From assembly GCA_024349245.1 (NCBI GenBank), contig JALDNG010000020.1:686501-750500 (forward strand): a stretch of 64,000 nucleotides of DNA, in the 5' to 3' direction. This document shows positions 49,470 to 59,596 of the stretch, piece by piece (position 1 is the first letter of the stretch; every line of letters starts with the position of its first letter). Origin of the DNA: Neodontobutis hainanensis (taxonomy: Eukaryota; Chordata; Actinopteri; Gobiiformes; Odontobutidae). Below the pieces are notes generated by a model that was given only the letters and a program-made list of their open reading frames with translations, made no database searches and had not been told where the DNA came from. The position numbers were made by a program, and so were the translations under genes.

Positions 49470-49677
49470 GACATCTGTGTTTCAAGACGTCTTTAGGACA
49501 CATGCTCTAAACTTACCTTACACTTTTGTACTTAGGCCTCTGTTGGTTTCCAAATAATCAGTCTCAATCCATTCATAACCATAAATATATTCTGTATTAT
49601 AGTTTCTTTGGGTCTGAGGTGATGCTGGATCATCGGACTCTGCTAACAGCACAAACCACAGAGGAATAGCCCCAGCT

Positions 49678-49763
49678 GTGAGTGTGTGTGAGTGTGTGTG
49701 AATGTGTGTGAGTGTGTGTGAGTGTGTGTGAATGTGTGTGAGTGTGTGTGAGTGTGTGTGTGT
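49678..49763. repeat. GTGTGTGA microsatellite, left part
   Basis: Octamer GTGTGTGA with GTGTGTGAAT variants, interrupted on its right side by the SINE. Confidence 0.9.
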
Positions 49764-50092
49764 AAGTAAGTAATTTATTTATATAGCACCTTTCACAGAT
49801 AATTATCACAAAGTGCTTTACAACAGTGTTTTACATGGAGCTTCCACTCACCCCATTCACACACATCCACTCCTGGGGCAGACAGAGAGGGGGGCTGCCA
49901 CACAACCGGTGCTCAACCTTCTCCTACCACCACCAAACACACCTCTACAGTCACACACATTCATACACCAGTGCTACGGACACTGGAGGCAAGGTGGGTT
50001 AAGTGTCTTGCCCAAGGACACAACGAGCGGGAATCGAACCTACTACCTTCCGGTTGAAGGACGGCTGCTCTACCACTGAGCCACTGCCGCCC
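49762..50092 (-). mobile_element. tRNA-derived SINE, apparently full length
   Basis: On the minus strand the element opens GCGGCAGTGGCTCAGTGG with a perfect A box (TGGCTCAGTGG), then a perfect B box GGTTCGATTCC about 38 bases on, a central body, and a 3' tail GTGCTATATAAATAAATTAC ending in CTTA repeats. The tail resembles a LINE 3' end that would supply mobilisation. It interrupts the GTGTGTGA microsatellite. Confidence 0.85.
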
Positions 50093-50135
50093 TCACACAC
50101 ATTCACACAATGAAAAGTGTGTGAATGTGTGTGAG
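50092..50135. repeat. Inverted repeat at SINE/microsatellite junction
   Basis: CTCACACACATTCACACA and its reverse complement flank an 8-base spacer. Confidence 0.85.
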
Positions 50136-50340
50136 TGTGTGTGTGTGTGTGTGAGTGTGTGAGAGCGTGTGTGTGTGAGTGCGTGTTAATGTGTGTGAGT
50201 GTGTGTGTGTGTGTGTGTGAGTGTGTGTGAGTGCGTGTTAATGTGTGTGAATGTGTGTGAGTGTGTGTGAGTGCGTGTGAGTGCGTGTGAGTGTGTGTGA
50301 GTGCGTGTTAATGTGTGTGAGTGCGTGTGAGTGTGTGTGA
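50118..50340. repeat. GTGTGTGA microsatellite, right part
   Basis: Same octamer family as the left part with GTGCGTGA and GTTAATGT variants. Confidence 0.9.
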
Positions 50341-50367
50341 AATGTATGGAGCTAAAAGAGTCTCAAA

Positions 50368-51293
50368 AAAGACAAATGCACACATGATTCACAAATGCAC
50401 ACACATGATTCACAAATGCACACACATGATTCACAAATGCACACATGATTCACAAATGCACACACATGATTCACAAATGCACACACATGATTCACAAATG
50501 CACACACATGATTCACAAATGCACACACATGATTCACAAATGCACACACATGATTCACAAATGCACACATGATTCACAAATGCACACACATGATTCACAA
50601 ATGCACACATGATTCACAAATGCACACACATGATTCACAAATGCACACACATGATTCACAAATGCACACACATGATTCACAAATGCACACATGATTCACA
50701 AATGCACACACATGATTCACAAATGCACACATGATTCACAAATGCACACACATGATTCATAAATGCACACATGATTCACAAATGCACACATGATTCACAA
50801 ATGTACACACATGATTCACAAATGCACACATGATTCACAAATGCACACATGATTCACAAATGCACACACATGATTCACAAATGCACACACATGATTCACA
50901 AATGCACACATGATTCACAAATGCACACATGATTCACAAATGCACACACACGATTCACAAATGCACACACATGATTCACAAATGCACACATGATTCACAA
51001 ATGCACACAAAATTCATAAATGCACACACAATTCAGAAATGCAAACAACATTTACAAATGCACTCAAGATTCAGAAATTCACAGGACAAGATTCAGAAAT
51101 GTATTTCTGATGCACACACATGATTCACAAATGCACACATGATTCACAAATGCACACATGATTCACAAATGTATTTCTGATGCACACACATGATTCACAA
51201 ATGCACACATGATTCACAAATGCACACATGATTCACAAATGCACACATGATTCACAAATGCACACATGATTCACAAATGTATTTCTGATGCAC
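50368..51293 (+). repeat. Left-arm satellite array (19/21-bp units)
   Basis: Units are ATGATTCACAAATGCACAC with or without an extra AC, about 46 copies. From 51009 to 51110 copies are degenerate, and the word TGTATTTCTGATGCACACAC recurs three times toward the loop. Confidence 0.97.
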
Positions 51294-51533
51294 ACACAAA
51301 TATATTGTGATTTACAAACTGCTTGCGGTCTGTGAACTTGACTGCATTTGTGTGTGAATTTTGAGACTCCTCTGACTCCGCTCGACACACAAATGCATTT
51401 TTTTAAACAGGGAATGATCAGCAACCAATCATATATCTCCCTTGTTTTAGCCAATCACAAGAACGCACCCCACGCGGAGGGTTGTTTACTTCTTTCCCAA
51501 TCACACCAACGTGTTCACACAGCGCGATATGCC
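51262..51533 (+). repeat. Left inner arm of palindrome
   Basis: A 270-bp unique segment repeated inverted at 52032-52300 with only a few mismatches. It carries three CCAAT boxes (AACCAATCA, GCCAATCAC, CCAATCACA) within about 75 bp and an inner GAGACTC mirroring the outer GAGTCTC. Confidence 0.9.
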
Positions 51534-51962
51534 CGTGTGGCAGGTAATGCACCTCCGTGAAGTTGGCCCCCCACCAAAAGGGATGGACTCCAAAACTATC
51601 TAGATCGTTTGTGCTTCGTTTGTGCTGCAAAAATTTTCGTTTGTGCCGTTATAGTTTTTGAGATATTAATAATTCTTTTAATGGTCATATGAGGTCACCC
51701 AGCCCCCGGAAATGCTTTAAAATGTTTTAAAATGCCCCAAAATAGTTAAATTAGTTTGTGCTTCGTTTGTGCTGTTTTGTGCTGAAAAGATTTTTGTTTG
51801 TGCCGTTATCGTTTTTAAGAAATTATAAGATTAATTTTCGGCCGGCATTTAACATCCGGGCAGCTAGCAAGCGCGATTGCTAAACAAAAATCTTCTGCAT
51901 AGGGCTTCTCTGTTAGACAAGCAAATTAATCTTTTGTTTGACTATTTTGTGTATTATTCAAA

Positions 51963-52023
<61 letters not shown>

Positions 52024-52031
52024 CATATACA
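51534..52031. other. Loop of the palindrome
   Basis: Unique sequence with an internal duplication (TTTGTGCTTCGTTTGTGCTG near 51609 and 51751) and a 57-bp AT array at 51965-52021. No protein-coding frame of substance. Confidence 0.8.
51965..52021. repeat. (AT)n array in loop
   Basis: Uninterrupted AT dinucleotides. Confidence 0.97.
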
Positions 52032-52300
52032 GGCATATCGCGCTGTGTGAACACGTTGGTGTGATTGGCAAAGAAGTAAACAACCCTCCGCGTGGGGTGC
52101 GTTCTTGTGATTGGCTAAAACAAGGGAGATATATGATTGGTTGCTGATCATTCCCTGTTTAAAAAAATGCATTTGTGTGTCGAGCGGAGTCAGAGGAGTC
52201 TCAAAATTCACACACAAATGCAGTCAAGTTCACAGACCGCAAGCAGTTTGTAAATCACGATATATTTATGTGTGCATCAGAAATACATTTGTGAATCTTG
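52032..52300 (-). repeat. Right inner arm of palindrome
   Basis: Inverted copy of 51262-51533. The matching 73-80 residue frames in both arms (starting MAKTREIYDWLL) exist only because the DNA is duplicated. Confidence 0.9.
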
Positions 52301-55264
52301 TGTGTGCATTTGTGAATCATGTGTGCATTTGTGAATCATGTGTGCATTTGTGAATCATGTGTGTGCATTTGTGAATCATGTGTGCATTTGTGAATCATGT
52401 GTGCATTTGTGAATCATGTGTGCATTTGTGAATCATGTGTGTACATTTGTGAATCATGTGTGTACATTTGTGAATCATGTGTGCATTTATGAATCATGTG
52501 TGCATTTGTGAATCATGTGTGTGCATTTGTGAATCATGTGTGTGCATTTGTGAATCATGTGTGTGCATTTGTGAATCATGTGTGTGCATTTGTGAATCAT
52601 GTGTGCATTTGTGAATCATGTGTGCATTTGTGAATCATGTGTGTGCATTTGTGAATCATGTGTGCATTTGTGAATCATGTGTGCATTTGTGAATCATGTG
52701 TGCATTTGTGAATCATGTGTGTGCATTTGTGAATCATGTGTGCATTTGTGAATCATGTGTGTGCATTTGTGAATCATGTGTGCATTTGTGAATCATGTGT
52801 GTGCATTTGTGAATCATGTGTGCATTTGTGAATCATGTGTGTGCATTTGTGAATCATGTGTGTGCATTTGTGAATCATGTGTGCATTTGTGAATCATGTG
52901 TGCATTTGTGAATCATGTGTGTGCATTTGTGAATCATGTGTGCATTTGTGAATCATGTGTGCATTTGTGAATCGTGTGTGTGCATTTGTGAATCATGTGT
53001 GCATTTGTGAATCATGTGTGTACATTTGTGAATCATGTGTGCATTTGTGAATCATGTGTGCATTTGTGAATCATGTGTGTGCATTTGTGAATCATGTGTG
53101 TGCATTTGTGAATCATGTGTGCATTTGTGAATCTTGTGTGTGCATTTGTGAATCATGTGTGTGCATTTGTGAATCGTGTGTGTGCATTTGTGAATCGTGT
53201 GTGTGCATTTGTGAATCATGTGTGCATTTGTGAATCATGTGTGTGCATTTGTGAATCATGTGTGCATTTATGAATCATGTGTGTGCATTTGTGAATCATG
53301 TCTGCATTTGTGAATCATGTGTGTGCATTTGTGAATCATGTGTGCATTTGTGAATCGTGTGTGTGCATTTGTGAATCATGTGTGTGCATTTGTGAATCAT
53401 GTGTGCATTTGTGAATCATGTGTGCATTTGTGAATCTTGTGTGTGCATTTGTGAATCATGTGTGCATTTGTGAATCATGTGTGTGCATTTGTGAATCATG
53501 TGTGTGCATTTGTGAATCATGTGTGCATTTGTGAATCATGTGTGCATTTGTGAATCATGTGTGTGCATTTGTGAATCATGTGTGCATTTGTGAATCGTGT
53601 GTGCATTTGTGAATCATGTGTGCATTTGTGAATCATGTGTGCATTTGTGAATCATGTGTGCATTTGTGAATCATGTGTGCATTTGTGAATCATGTGTGCA
53701 TTTGTGAATCATGTGTGTGCATTTGTGAATCGTGTGTGTGCATTTGTGAATCATGTGTGTGCATTTGTGAATCATGTGTGTGCATTTGTGAATCATGTGT
53801 GCATTTGTGAATCATGTGTGTGCATTTGTGAATCATGTGTGCATTTGTGAATCATGTGTGCATTTGTGAATCATGTGTGCATTTGTGAATCGTGTGTGCA
53901 TTTGTGAATCGTGTGTGCATTTGTGAATCGTGTGTGCATTTGTGAATCGTGTGTGCATTTGTGAATCATGTGTGCATTTGTGAATCATGTGTGCATTTGT
54001 GAATCATGTGTGTGCATTTGTGAATCATGTGTGTGCATTTGTGAATCGTGTGTGTGCATTTGTGAATCATGTGTGTGCATTTGTGAATCTTGTGTGTGCA
54101 TTTGTGAATCATGTGTGTGCATTTGTGAATCATGTGTGCATTTGTGAATCATGTGTGTGCATTTGTGAATCATGTGTGCATTTGTGAATCTTGTGTGTGC
54201 ATTTGTGAATCATGTGTGTGCATTTGTGAATCATGTGTGCATTTGTGAATCATGTGTGTGCATTTGTGAATCGTGTGTGTACATTTGTGAATCGTGTGTG
54301 TGCATTTGTGAATCATGTGTGTGCATTTGTGAATCATGTGTGTGCATTTGTGAATCATGTGTGCATTTGTGAATCATGTGTGCATTTGTGAATCATGTGT
54401 GCATTTATGAATCATGTGTGTGCATTTGTGAATCATGTGTGTGCATTTGTGAATCATGTGTGTACATTTGTGAATCATGTGTGTACATTTGTGAATCATG
54501 TGTGTGCATTTGTGAATCGTGTGTGTGAATTTGTGAATCATGTGTGTGCATTTGTGAATCATGTGTGTGCATTTGTGAATCATGTGTGCATTTGTGAATC
54601 ATGTGTGTGCATTTGTGAATCGTGTGTGTACATTTGTGAATCGTGTGTGTGCATTTGTGAATCATGTGTGTGCATTTGTGAATCATGTGTGTGCATTTGT
54701 GAATCATGTGTGCATTTGTGAATCATGTGTGCATTTGTGAATCATGTGTGCATTTATGAATCATGTGTGTGCATTTGTGAATCATGTGTGTGCATTTGTG
54801 AATCATGTGTGTGCATTTGTGAATCATGTGTGCATTTGTGAATCATGTGTGCATTTGTGAATCGTGTGTGTGCATTTGTGAATCATGTGTGCATTTGTGA
54901 ATCTTGTGTGTGCATTTGTGAATCATGTGTGTGCATTTGTGAATCATGTGTGTGCATTTGTGAATCATGTGTGTGCATTTGTGAATCTTGTGTGTGCATT
55001 TGTGAATCTTGTGTGTGCATTTGTGAATCATGTCTGCATTTGTGAATCATGTGTGTGCATTTGTGAATCATGTGTGCATTTGTGAATCATGTGTGCATTT
55101 GTGAATCATGTGTGCATTTGTGAATCATGTGTGTGCATTTGTGAATCATGTGTGCATTTGTGAATCTTGTGTGTGCATTTGTGAATCATGTGTGTGCATT
55201 TGTGAATCATGTGTGTGCATTTGTGAATCATGTGTGTGCATTTGTGAATCATGTGTGTGCATTT
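52263..55264 (-). repeat. Right-arm satellite array (19/21-bp units)
   Basis: About 150 units of TGTGCATTTGTGAATCATG with or without an extra TG, the reverse complement of the left array. Variants AATCGTG, AATCTTG, TGTACATTT and CATTTATG mark sub-blocks; one composite block recurs with a 349-bp shift (54281 and 54630). The numerous 60-108 residue frames on both strands are artefacts of the 21-bp unit. Confidence 0.97.
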
Positions 55265-55296
55265 ATCTTTTTTGAGACTCTTTTAGCTCCATAGAA

Positions 55297-57780
55297 AGGA
55301 AGCATGATATAAATGCATGCCATTAACCATTGTTGGATTTAAGCAGGTTTCATTTAGATTTGAACAGGATTTAGTTGTTTTGTTTGAAAAATGTACTTTT
55401 TAATGTTGAGTTTTGTTCATATTTACAGAACTTCATGTGTATTATACGTCTCTCTGCAGTTGGTGATGTTGCTGATTCTGTTTCAAGTTTGGACAATAAG
55501 GTTTGTTTTTTATGTGCTACTTGTGATAATATATTGTTTGTGTGGAAAGTTTTAAGAATCCAAGCTTCTGAAAACATGATTGAGCAATAATGAGAAACTG
55601 TAAATGAAAAGTAGCTCTGTTCTTGAGAAGTCTTTACTGATTTTCTAGACTATCCATTGACTGAGACAGTGTGTTGCTGTTCCACATTACATTAACCATT
55701 CACTACATCTCTAACTTCAGCAGAGTTTCTTTAAAGAAAAACTTAACAAACTTTAACCCAGTCTAGTTACTTTGACTAAAACCTCTGAGCCTCTCTTTCC
55801 TGAGCTCTTCATCTTCAGAGGATGAGTCAAATCCAGTCGAGATGACATTTGACTTTAGACCTGATGTAATCACAGAGCCTCTGTCAACATCAGTGATACC
55901 CACAAGACATTCACTATTTACAATACATCGAGTTGATTCTATTATTTTAAGTCTTAAACTTGAGCTCTGCAGCTTCCCAAACTTTGATAGAAATTAAGAT
56001 AAGTCAAACCCAGTGACATTTTCTTTGATACAACCACTGTTGCATTGTGCTTTATCAGGAAAAAGAATACCTTCAGGGTATAAATCACAATTTTATCCAC
56101 TACATATACCACTATTTTGAGTTTTTATGATTGAGTACTCACCAATGAGTACAGATACAGGTCCTGAATATTTAAGAAACATACCATTTCAGAGCCAAGT
56201 TGATTTTTCAGGTGTTTTATGAGTGAGTGTTTGGAAGAAGACAGTTTGCGCTATATTTATCATCTTCATTTACTGTGATAGTTCAAAGTATAGAGATAAA
56301 TGAAGCAATCGTATGACAGTATCATGAGGCGGTCAAACGAGGACTTGCAGGGAAACGTGTAAAGTCTATTTAATCTGAATTTCTGTAATAAACAGTGTCA
56401 CATTCACAGGAGAAATAAAACAGTATAAACACAAAGCAACTGTTTGACGATTTTTTTTTTATGGCACAATCCTAAAGATGAAAAACATATTACATTATAT
56501 TAATTATTAAATATAATAATTACAGATTATCTATTATGCTACAATATTTTTTAGAATTTTTTTCTAATTTTGATTATTTATTAAAATATTTTGTCAGATA
56601 AAAAAAATAGTTTAGCCTTTATTTGACCATGTATTTTAGACAGACAGGATAGTTAGATTGTTATTATATTACAGTCATTTATTATTCATTTTACTGTAAC
56701 TGTACTGTATGCATTTGAAATCTAATAAATCGGTACATTAAACACTACAGTGATGTATTATTTCCTGTTGCTATTTGACAGTGTTTAACCCTAAACTTTT
56801 TTAACGGTGCATGAGTCAACAGAGGGTCGCCTGCTAAATTTGTTGTAAAGGGTAACAACTAAAAAAATAAGTCCTGACCAAGACCAGTGTATTACACATT
56901 GGATGAGATCCGGAAAACCAAGACAAGAAAAATAAATATGAGTCTGAGAGAGACTTAAACAGTGCTCTAAAACTAGACAATAAGACACACTGAAGAAGGT
57001 TGCTCTTGAAAAACTGAGCTTCAGTCACAAAAACAAGACACAAAAGAAGCAGATGCAGTGTAAATTCTTGTCTATATAAAGAGCAGCTGACTATTGTTTC
57101 TTGAAAATGTTATTATCTTATGTTAAAACTGGCTTGACTTTACCATAAAACACTAAATATAGATAATGAAGCTTTTGCAAAACACATAGTCAATAGATAA
57201 AAGCCTACTTGATTGAATTTAGTCCTGAAACATTCGATTAATGCTACTTCTTCTTACTTAAAGCTTGTCATTTAGAGTTTCTAGTGTAGTGGAAAGAATC
57301 ATTTGTCTTGCTTGGGGTCTGCTGTGCTTGACTTCACAATGGCTCAGATCTCAATGGACAAGTCTGGATTGGGCTCAGCATTTTTCACTCACACATCTGT
57401 TGGATAATGAGGGACATAACTCTACCAAACTTCCTCTAACTTTTGTGGTTTTGATTGAAGAAACAGGATTTTGATCATACTCTAAATTGTTCTAAAACAG
57501 CAACACAAGTGCTACAGTAAATCGGTAATAAAGCAGTGACCGTATGCAGCATTGAGGTCCTTTTTTGCACATGTATAGGCCCATAATATACCCACAAACA
57601 CCTGGACAGAACGGGTTTTGGAGCTCAATATAATCCTAAAGGCATCAGATGGGCTTAAAGTTGGTTAGATCTTGAAATAAACCCAGTTCTTTTTATTGTC
57701 TCCAACCCAGAACTTCCTAACTTAACCGTTCAGATCCGATCCAATCACCGCCGCTTTGTGCCTCTATCATCTGGAGCGGA
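55297..57780. other. AT-rich non-coding interval
   Basis: No gene or clear element recognised. Confidence 0.4.
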
Positions 57781-57792
57781 GTTTGTACTCAC

Positions 57793-57862
57793 CAAAGTCA
57801 GCAGGCCCTCGACCTCTTCACCTTGTTCAGCTGACCCAAAGTTAACCAGCAGCCGCGGATCT
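57793..57862 (-). CDS. Candidate internal exon, unknown gene
   Basis: A 70-nt minus-strand segment lies between acceptor GATTTTCACAG and donor TTTG|GTGAGT. One frame is open: DPRLLVNFGSAEQGEEVEGL then LTL. GC content is higher than flanks. No partner exon or family found. Confidence 0.2.
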
Positions 57863-58227
57863 CTGTGAAAATCTTTGTTAAAATCCCAGATGAGTGGTGT
57901 TTTGTGTGTTTGCTGCTGCTCCTCTGTCTGGACGTCTCTCTGTCTGCGGCCCAGGGATGATTCATTCGGTCACATTTCTCTGCGTGAAGCCTATTAGTGC
58001 AGTGGAAGAACAGCGAGGCGGCCGGGGAGGGAGGGGCTCGGTGACACCTTGTCACATTCAAAGGGCCGCTTGTTGCTGGTTGGATTCCCTCTGGGACGCC
58101 CCTGTTCAGAGATAAACGCCCCGAGGAAACTTACAGCCTGTTTTATCACAAATGTACTTTAAAGGTTTATGTCTTAAAGCTTTAATACCGGTGTCTTTCC
58201 CATTGTGAGCCCCAAACTGAAGCATAC

Positions 58228-58310
58228 AATTAGATTAGATTAGATTTAGATTTATTGTCATTGCAACAAAAATGAAGTAGATTTCACACCAGTGCAGCCA
58301 TTTTTCGGCG
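58228..58310 (+). mobile_element. Retroelement 3' scrap
   Basis: Short TTAGA repeats followed by TTTATTGTCATTGCAACAAA is a frequent fish LINE-tail motif. Confidence 0.4.
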
Positions 58311-58600
58311 CAAAGATGATCTTCATGAAAAAGAAATAAGGCATTTTTCAGACATAGCAGACATAAAAGCTAATAGTTTAGTTAGTTTTTGATTTAGTTT
58401 AGTTGTTTACATAGTAAATAAACTACATTAACTTAAACAAAAAAGAGTTTATAACTTGATTTTATGGCTGGATGATGTAGAACATAATATAACCACAAAA
58501 TGCATGATTTTGGTCAAATTAACAGGAAACTTTAGCAGAAAAATATAAGTCCAAGGACAGACTGCAGGGACTATGTCTCTGGACGTCTTAATATTCCACA

Positions 58601-58656
58601 GGAGCAGCTGGAGGAAGTGTCTGGGGAGAAGGAAGTCTGGACATCTCTGGGGAATG
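58601..58656 (+). mobile_element. LINE 3'-end fragment
   Basis: GGAGCAGCTGGAGGAAGTGT then CTGGGGAGAAGGAAGTCTGG is the end of a common fish LINE. The missing downstream portion appears to be the piece at 59278-59310. Confidence 0.55.
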
Positions 58657-59277
58657 ATACGTTAACCTTTCGTTGTATTCTGCTGATCGATGACAAAGCT
58701 TTCACAATTCTTCTACTTTTTTTTTAAAACTTAAACATTAACCGAAGGGTCTCAAAGAAGGTATTCATTGGTGCAAAAGAAAAACAGTACAAACATATGA
58801 TCCAGGTCAGAGGTAGGCTAACTGCAGGGTTTGACCTTCAACCAAAATATCAACTCCAGTGAACTTACAGTGGACATCAAGGCTCTGAGACAGACCGACT
58901 GAGGACACGGGTGTTGAAGTTGGGGGAAGGTTGGGATGTGCATCATAACTATTCTGCAGGTTCTACATAAGCTCCATCTTTTTATTGTAGACATTTTAGA
59001 CTAAACATCTGTGCTTTCTTACCTACAGTTTAAGAGTGGGTTATTTGCATTTAGGTAATGTTCAGAGAGCTACGCCCAGAGGAAACTTACAGACAACAGC
59101 CCGTTTTATCACAAATGTAGGCTACTTTAAAGGTTAAGTCTTAAAGCTTTAATAACCATGTCTTTTCCATTCTGAGCCCCAAAATGAAGCATTTAAAGCC
59201 AAAAACTAAATAGTACAAGACAATACATTAAATGAAACAAAAAAGAGATCAGAACTTGATTTTATGGATGAACAATC

Positions 59278-59310
59278 CCTTGCGACCCGGCCCTGGATAA
59301 ACAAAGAAGG
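59278..59310 (+). mobile_element. LINE 3'-end fragment
   Basis: TGCGACCCGGCCCTGGATAA followed by ACAAAGAAG is the typical final segment of the same LINE type. Confidence 0.5.
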
Positions 59311-59390
59311 TGATATGAGACTTTTCCAGGTTTTTGTGACTGCATAAACCCTGGACATCATATAGTGTCCCTGTTGTGTGTAGCCTCCCT

Positions 59391-59596
59391 CACACCTGGT
59401 CCCACCTGGTCTCACCTGGTCCCACCTGGTCTCACCTGGTCTCACCTGGTCTCACCTGGTCCCACCTGGTCTCACCTGGTCCCACCTGGTCTCACCTGGT
59501 CCCACCTGGTCCCACCTGGTCTCACCTGGTCTCACCTGGTCTCACCTGGTCCCACCTGGTCTCACCTGGTCTCACCTGGTCCCACCTGGTCTCACC
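59391..59596. repeat. Exact 10-bp array of CACCTG boxes
   Basis: Twenty indel-free units, CCCACCTGGT or CTCACCTGGT (the first is CACACCTGGT), plus a partial unit. Every unit contains CACCTG, the ZEB/Snail E2-box. The proline-rich frames here are artefacts. Confidence 0.97.

Larger units (their letters stand above)
50345..55296. mobile_element. Foldback-like giant palindrome with satellite arms
   Basis: Outer ends are inverted copies: ATGGAGCTAAAAGAGTCTC on the left and its reverse complement on the right. Each arm is an outer tip, an array of 19/21-bp units, and a 270-bp inner arm; a 498-bp loop (51534-52031) separates the arms. The left array is about 0.93 kb, the right about 3.0 kb. No transposase frame is visible. 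The plan resembles Drosophila FB elements (long terminal inverted repeats made of tandem repeats), but no sequence kinship is claimed. Flanks GAAATG and GAAAGG may be an imperfect target duplication. Confidence 0.75.

Noticed and set aside
50010..50092. Possible tRNA gene on the minus strand
   Set aside because: A and B boxes are present, but the body continues into a SINE with a LINE-like tail and the tRNA arms do not close properly.
50368..51293. CRISPR-like regular repeats
   Set aside because: There are no unique spacers, the units are contiguous, and the host is a vertebrate.
51233..52353. Near-identical 73-80 residue frames starting MAKTREIYDWLL in both palindrome arms
   Set aside because: Their identity is explained by the inverted DNA duplication, and each frame runs into satellite sequence.
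50321..55085. Many frames repeating IHKCTHM, SQMHTHD, AFVNHVC or ICESCVC
   Set aside because: Translation of 19/21-bp satellite units on both strands; no start context, domain or codon signature.
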